NCBI GenBank assembly: GCA_951394405.1
Contig: OX596345.1
Location: 2,418,001-2,482,000 of the forward strand
DNA: 64,000 nt
From: Coprinellus micaceus
Taxonomy: Eukaryota; Basidiomycota; Agaricomycetes; Agaricales; Psathyrellaceae
Reading direction: 5' to 3'
Of this stretch, positions 60,132 through 64,000 are shown one piece after another. Both the position numbers and the translations under genes were made by a program. The notes under the pieces were generated by a model. It was not told where the DNA came from. It did not search any database and saw nothing but the letters and a program-made list of their open reading frames with translations. The stretch's first letter is position 1. Every line of letters starts with the position of its first letter.

Positions 60132-60615
60132 ACCCCATCGTTGCCGTCCAGCGTCGTGATTGACAAGAAACAGATAATGAGCGATCCCATTGACATGACC
60201 TTTACGACCCTTTATGCAATCCCGGATGTACGTTCGATGTTTTTGGACAATGTTATCGCAGTTTCTCCTCTCTCCGAACCGATTGAACTCGTGGTGGTGG
60301 TGGATGCCCTACCTGGGGCTCGTCAGCTGTGGATACGCCTCTGTATTCAGCATGCCTTCGGCTACGACTCCGTTAGCGGCCGTTGGCCCTTCGGAGTTTG
60401 GGTGGTATGCATCGAGTCTCCGTTCTTATTTCCGGTGGCACCTCTGACAGATAGCTCCTCCGCAACGTCCACCAAGCTCAGACTGAAAGATGTGGGGTTG
60501 TCGAATCTTCGATGGGCCCACATGTCTATGAGGGGTTTAAAGCAAGCGGAGGGAACGACCCCAGGCAGCTATCTTCCCATCCCATATTCGATACCACTCA
60601 CGCACATCATATCCC

Positions 60616-61310
60616 ATGGCACTTCCTTCTAGTATCACGACCCAGAACCTTTCTGGCCGGTTCACCTTGAACAAGGCACTCAGCGATACCAACGCCTTTG
60701 ACGCCATCCTCAGCCACGAAAGTACGTTCGCTACCACGACCTTCCTCCTCGCACTTTCTCATTCCAAATTACCTTTCTGAAGGCATCGGGTGGATAAAAC
60801 GCAAGGCCTTCGCCATCGGCACAGTCACCCTTACCTTCAAGCACTACACCGACAAGGACGGCGTCGAGCACTTCGACATCGACAACCACCTCACGGGTGG
60901 GATCCCCGGAACGCAGGAGAGACGGCTCGTAGATGGCGTCGAGCGGGAGCGGAGTGACATGCACTTCGGTCACCAGCTCTTCGTCACCAGGCGGCGGGCG
61001 CCTAACGACGTCGATGGTCTGTCGGAGTTCTTGAAGGGAGACTGGACGAAGGACACTCTGGAGAATGGGTTGTTGGAAACCGATGTGAAGAGCGACACGG
61101 CGAAGAGCAGGACGAGCTGGCTTGAGAGGCATGTGAGTACGATCTCCTGTGAGTGGTTTAGTGCGGAATTTGGCTGATTAGTGGGATATGCAGGTTTGGG
61201 GTATCGAAGAGGTGAATGGGGAGAGGAGGTTTACGCGCCATATCGAGTTCGAAGGACCCAAGGGCCAGCGTCTGGATACCATCATGTATTTCGATTATCT
61301 CGGTGCGTAA
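60616..61310 (+). CDS. Conserved fungal protein of unknown function (lipocalin-like family)
   Basis: Three exons: start MALPSSITTQNLSGRFTLNK at 60,616, intron after LSHE near 60,722, second exon from GWIKRKAFAIGTVTLTFK, intron after WLERH near 61,133, then VWGIEEVNGERRFTRHIEF. The natural end is DYLGA followed by TAA at 61,308-61,310. An alternative splice at GTGCGTAA could add a further exon, but it is not convincing. The pattern (NLSG opening, KHYTD..GVEHIDID, TGG..GT, a long acidic middle, VWG.E...G.RR..RH) belongs to a small cytosolic fungal family I recognise by pattern but cannot assign a reaction. Repeated beta-strand spacing suggests a lipid- or ligand-binding barrel; this is inference. 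It follows the reductase on the same strand, about 480 bp away. Confidence 0.7.
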
Positions 61311-61711
61311 CGTCGACCCCGGTGCAACCCCTATAAACCATGGACCAAGCTAGAATGTTTACGCGTATTTCATATCGCTCTGATATGCTTGACTGTAGAG
61401 GAGCGTCCATACGACGACTACGTTGCTATGCTATGTTTTACCGATATAATGTTAGGCGCTCGACGAGGAAGTACGACCGAGACCCTGCCCAGCTGGAAAA
61501 CTTGGAATTGCCCGAGGTTGAATGACGCCGAGGCCGTTAACGACATTGGCGTGACTTCTATGGCCTTCTTGGGACCTTCTCGTGGGTAATCGAAGCGAAT
61601 TCGATCTTTTTCAATTATCCGAGCTCTTTCCTTTATATATCTGTTGCCCACCAAATCCTACGGGGACCAGCTTTCGCCAACCCCGACCACGTATACATTC
61701 AAACCCCAGCG
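61311..61711. other. Intergenic region; possible promoter of the small Cys-rich gene
   Basis: About 400 bp. It holds a TATA-like TTTATATATC at about 61,631-61,640, roughly 75 bp before the next ATG, and otherwise nothing recognisable. Confidence 0.4.
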
Positions 61712-61999
61712 ATGGTGTGGATAACCCGCCCCTCACTGATCACAGTCGCCTTTCTCCTTGCGTACGCCGAGGCAGCTGCACGCAGGAAGCCCCCAACGAC
61801 ATGGGAAGACGACCTTTCCCATGTCTCCAATACTCCCTCCTCTGCCAAGTCGAGCTGCCCAATCGCTTGCCCAATCGCATGTCCCGAGGGCTGGCTCTTC
61901 GTGTGTCCGTGCAGCTGTGTTCCGCCGGACGATCCAAGCGCCTTTCCACCACCAGGACCGACTGACAGACGACCACAAAGCAATGGGGCGGTTGTGTAG
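61712..61999 (+). CDS. Candidate small secreted cysteine-rich protein
   Basis: 95 codons without intron, ATG at 61,712, TAG at 61,997-61,999. It opens with a hydrophobic stretch like a signal peptide (MVWITRPSLITVAFLLAYAEA). A short charged region follows, then a Cys cluster SCPIACPIACPEGWLFVCPC plus one more Cys: six Cys spaced 3-3-7-1-1. The C-terminus is Pro-rich. A TATA-like motif precedes it at a proper distance. I know no family with this pattern. Such proteins in fungi can be effectors, surface or toxin-like peptides, but no function is claimed. The opposite strand also has open frames of similar length, so chance is a real alternative. Confidence 0.45.
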   Translation: MVWITRPSLITVAFLLAYAEAAARRKPPTTWEDDLSHVSNTPSSAKSSCPIACPIACPEGWLFVCPCSCVPPDDPSAFPPPGPTDRRPQSNGAVV

Positions 62000-62347
62000 G
62001 TTGAGCGGGTTTAGGACGGTGGCGTATGGGAACAGAAGTCGGGTGGAAGCGAGCGTTGGGAGGTACGCCAAGTCCACTCCAAAGGATTGGAAGGCAAGAA
62101 CAGGTGCTCACACCTCTTCTTAGAACACTTCACCAAAAGCTTTACTGCAGGCTGAGGGACGTTGAGGATGGTTCAGGCAGTGTTCATGTAGCCTCCTTAG
62201 CCCCTATTCAATTTAAGCGCCGGCTCTCCGTCCAGACCGGGTCCGTTGATCTGCTGGTCAGATGACGACATGATGCACAGGTGATCATCGTGCCTCCGCA
62301 AATGCTGGAAACACTCTTTCCTCTTCACATCCATCATCATCGATACC
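62000..62347. other. Intergenic region; nothing recognised
   Basis: About 350 bp between two same-strand genes. No convincing frame, TATA box or repeat. Confidence 0.4.
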
Positions 62348-62974
62348 ATGGATCCTGAAGATGAAACGATGGAAGCGAATCCCAATCGTCGGGTGAAGCT
62401 CGACGACGACGATTCGCCGGCTAAGACACTGCGAATCACATCGTTTGGGCGTCGGTATGGCCCCCTGCTCCCCGACACCGCTCCCAGTTCCTCTAATGAG
62501 GACGAAGATTCAAGGCCTGCGTCGCCGTCTAACGACTCTACCAACCCTTTGACTGCAACTGAGAATGCGATCCGACGCACGCTGTCGTTCGACATTCGAT
62601 CGATTCCTAACCCTCCAAAGCATGTCCGAACATCCCAGTCGGGACTTCACAAACCTCTTCAAGAATGGCTCTTCTCCGAGGCTGAGGTGGTAGAGAGGGT
62701 GGATGAGATCATTGAGGCGATAGAGCAGACACTGGCTGAGGTAGACTCCACCCAGGCTACCGAGGCTTTGGTGGAAGTGGGGATCAACTGTGAGCTAGGG
62801 AGGCACAGGAGCGTTGCGGTTGTGGAGAAGCTTGGAAAGAGTAAATGGCCGGGGGGATGGGAGGTTGAGGTCGTCCACCGGGATGTGCACAGGCAGAGAG
62901 CCGTCGACAAGGGAAGAACCAAGGCTCGGAAGGGACAACGCACCGGGAGGGAAAGGGCCCATGATAGTGACTAG
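62348..62974 (+). CDS. RapZ C-terminal-domain-like protein
   Basis: 208 codons, no intron, ATG at 62,348, TAG at 62,972-62,974. Residues 1-75 are charged, Ser- and Asp-rich and probably disordered. From about residue 78 the sequence follows the C-terminal domain of bacterial RapZ: SFDIRSIPNPP, SGLHKPLQEWLFSE, VGINCELGRHRSVAVVEKLG, then VEVVHRDVHR. The G-x-HRSV loop (GRHRSV) is the family's most conserved element. In bacteria this domain binds glucosamine-6-phosphate and small RNA; the N-terminal kinase-like half is absent here. Fungi are known to encode stand-alone versions of this fold, but their function is open. The basic tail (TKARKGQRTGRERAH) might bind nucleic acid or target the nucleus; that is inference. 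Confidence 0.78.
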   Translation: MDPEDETMEANPNRRVKLDDDDSPAKTLRITSFGRRYGPLLPDTAPSSSNEDEDSRPASPSNDSTNPLTATENAIRRTLSFDIRSIPNPPKHVRTSQSGLHKPLQEWLFSEAEVVERVDEIIEAIEQTLAEVDSTQATEALVEVGINCELGRHRSVAVVEKLGKSKWPGGWEVEVVHRDVHRQRAVDKGRTKARKGQRTGRERAHDSD

Positions 62975-63186
62975 GAGGAGATGCACGAGACCAGGGCGGA
63001 CTTCGGCAATAATATGTGTATAGTATACCTACAACAGGAAAGTCCGTTAAAGCGTTACAAAAGAGTGTCTGAGATCCGAGATCCGAGTGTCACAAGAGGG
63101 TATAACAAATCATCCCAACTCTGAAAGATCAGTATAGAAAGTCCCGAAAGTCCCATTAGAAGATCCATGATTCGAACGAAATGGCG

Positions 63187-64000
63187 TTAAGCCAGGGTCT
63201 GAGTGACCATACCGAGGATAACGGCGACCACTACACCAAAGGCGACCGGCTGCTTCGTCATTCCAGCCGCATTCCCCAGCGCAGAGGTCTCCGTGGCAGC
63301 GCTAGTCTCTGTCCTTGAAGACGCTGCCTGGCTGCTCGTACCCGACGTCGTGCCCGTCGTGCCCGTCGTAGAGGTAGTCGGGGTCGTGCTTCCGGTCGTC
63401 GTTGAGGTGGTGCTAGAACTGGTTGACGTCGTCGTCGTAGAAGAGGAAGTCGAGCCAGTTGTAGTCGTGGTAGCCGGTGAACCTCCAGGAAGGGGGACTT
63501 TCACGGTAGCCGCAGCTCCGAAGATGTCGGTGCTAGCAAAAGTCGAGCATAGGCTGGTGGCGGGGGGTTTAGCCTCGCCTTGTCCGGGGAAGTTCTGGTT
63601 ATCCGAGGCGCAGGACTCGAAGACGCCGTTCTTTGCATCCGAGGGTGCGTTGAATACGCAGCCTTGGGTATCGTAGATGTGTTCGCAGTATTTATCGTCG
63701 TCGGATTTCGAAGGGTCGCAAGCCTTCAGGCAAAAGTAGTCGGCACCCATAAAGCTGCAAGTGGGGAGGCCTCGTTTAGCCGTCGGTCAATTTGACGGTG
63801 CGACAGGAGCTTACTTGTGCCACTCAATCACCTGCTTGTGCCCTCCTCCCCAGGCGGTCGTGTATAGCAGCCCACCCATAGGGTTTCCGCGCTGTTTGAG
63901 GTAGAGATAGATCATCAGTCGCGTTCGTGGGTTTCAGGGGGTATATCTAAAAATGAAAATTACGTACCATATCAGCACCATGAGGGTCCATCTCACCACC
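63187..64000 (-). CDS. Macrofage-activating-glycoprotein-like GPI-anchored surface protein, 3' part
   Basis: Minus strand; the gene enters from beyond position 64,000. Visible exons join in frame: EMDPHGADM, intron, RGNPMGGLLYTTAWGGGHKQ...VIEWHN, intron, FMGADYFCLKACDPSKSDDD and on to the stop at 63,187. Cys spacing (FCLKACDP; KYCEHIYDTQGCVFNAPSD; GVFESCASDNQ) matches the agaricomycete macrofage-activating glycoprotein family. A long Ser/Thr tract (about 90 residues, heavily O-glycosylated if expressed) leads to a C-terminal hydrophobic segment (VAFGVVVAVILGMVTQTLA), the pattern of a GPI-anchor signal. The protein would sit at the cell surface or wall. The N-terminal signal peptide lies outside the window. 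The gene is convergent with the RapZ-like gene, with about 210 bp between the stops. Confidence 0.8.

Noticed and set aside
1..64000. CRISPR arrays, bacterial operons, ribosome binding sites
   Set aside because: The gene structure is eukaryotic with spliceosomal introns; no spaced direct-repeat array was found.

Overview
The window looks like nuclear DNA of an agaricomycete (mushroom-forming basidiomycete) fungus. The signs are many short GT-AG introns of about 50-65 nt, a GH6 cellobiohydrolase, a GH43 glycosidase, an aryl-alcohol-dehydrogenase-type aldo/keto reductase, an F-box protein of the basidiomycete type, a Ser/Thr-rich macrofage-activating-glycoprotein-like surface protein, and Copia and Plavaka-like transposon remains. 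The assignment rests on gene content and intron style, not on a database search.

Positions 1-48,200 hold a tandem array of six paralogous genes, all on the + strand, at about 2.1, 9.4, 20.1, 31.7, 39.9 and 46.3 kb. Each encodes a STAND/NLR-like protein of about 570-585 residues: a short N-terminal region in two versions, a NACHT-type P-loop NTPase, and three to four TPR-like repeats of the 'ALALRPPGHP' type. Spliced models put units 2, 3, 4 and 6 fully in frame. Unit 1 has one in-frame stop and a lost 3' end; unit 5 has one in-frame stop. Two N-terminal types and two NTPase subfamilies occur in all four combinations, so the array has been reshuffled by recombination or gene conversion.

The 6-10 kb spacers are diverged copies of one another in conserved order, with no intact gene. 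Two spacers carry related non-autonomous terminal-inverted-repeat elements (24,079-25,192 and 35,941-37,287). The spacer between units 1 and 2 is replaced by a broken Plavaka-like transposase fragment and a 5'-truncated Copia retrotransposon that ends about 20 bp before the unit 2 start codon.

Positions 48,200-64,000 are gene-dense and mostly intact. In order: GH43 glycosidase (-), GNAT acetyltransferase (+, with a GC-AG intron), F-box protein (-), GH6 cellobiohydrolase (+), aldo/keto reductase (+), a conserved fungal protein of unknown function (+), a small secreted Cys-rich candidate (+), a RapZ C-terminal-domain protein (+), and the 3' part of a macrofage-activating-glycoprotein-like gene (-) running off the right edge. 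GH43, GH6 and the reductase fit a plant-biomass-degrading lifestyle; the array fits a fungal innate-immunity or allorecognition locus. That functional reading is inference.
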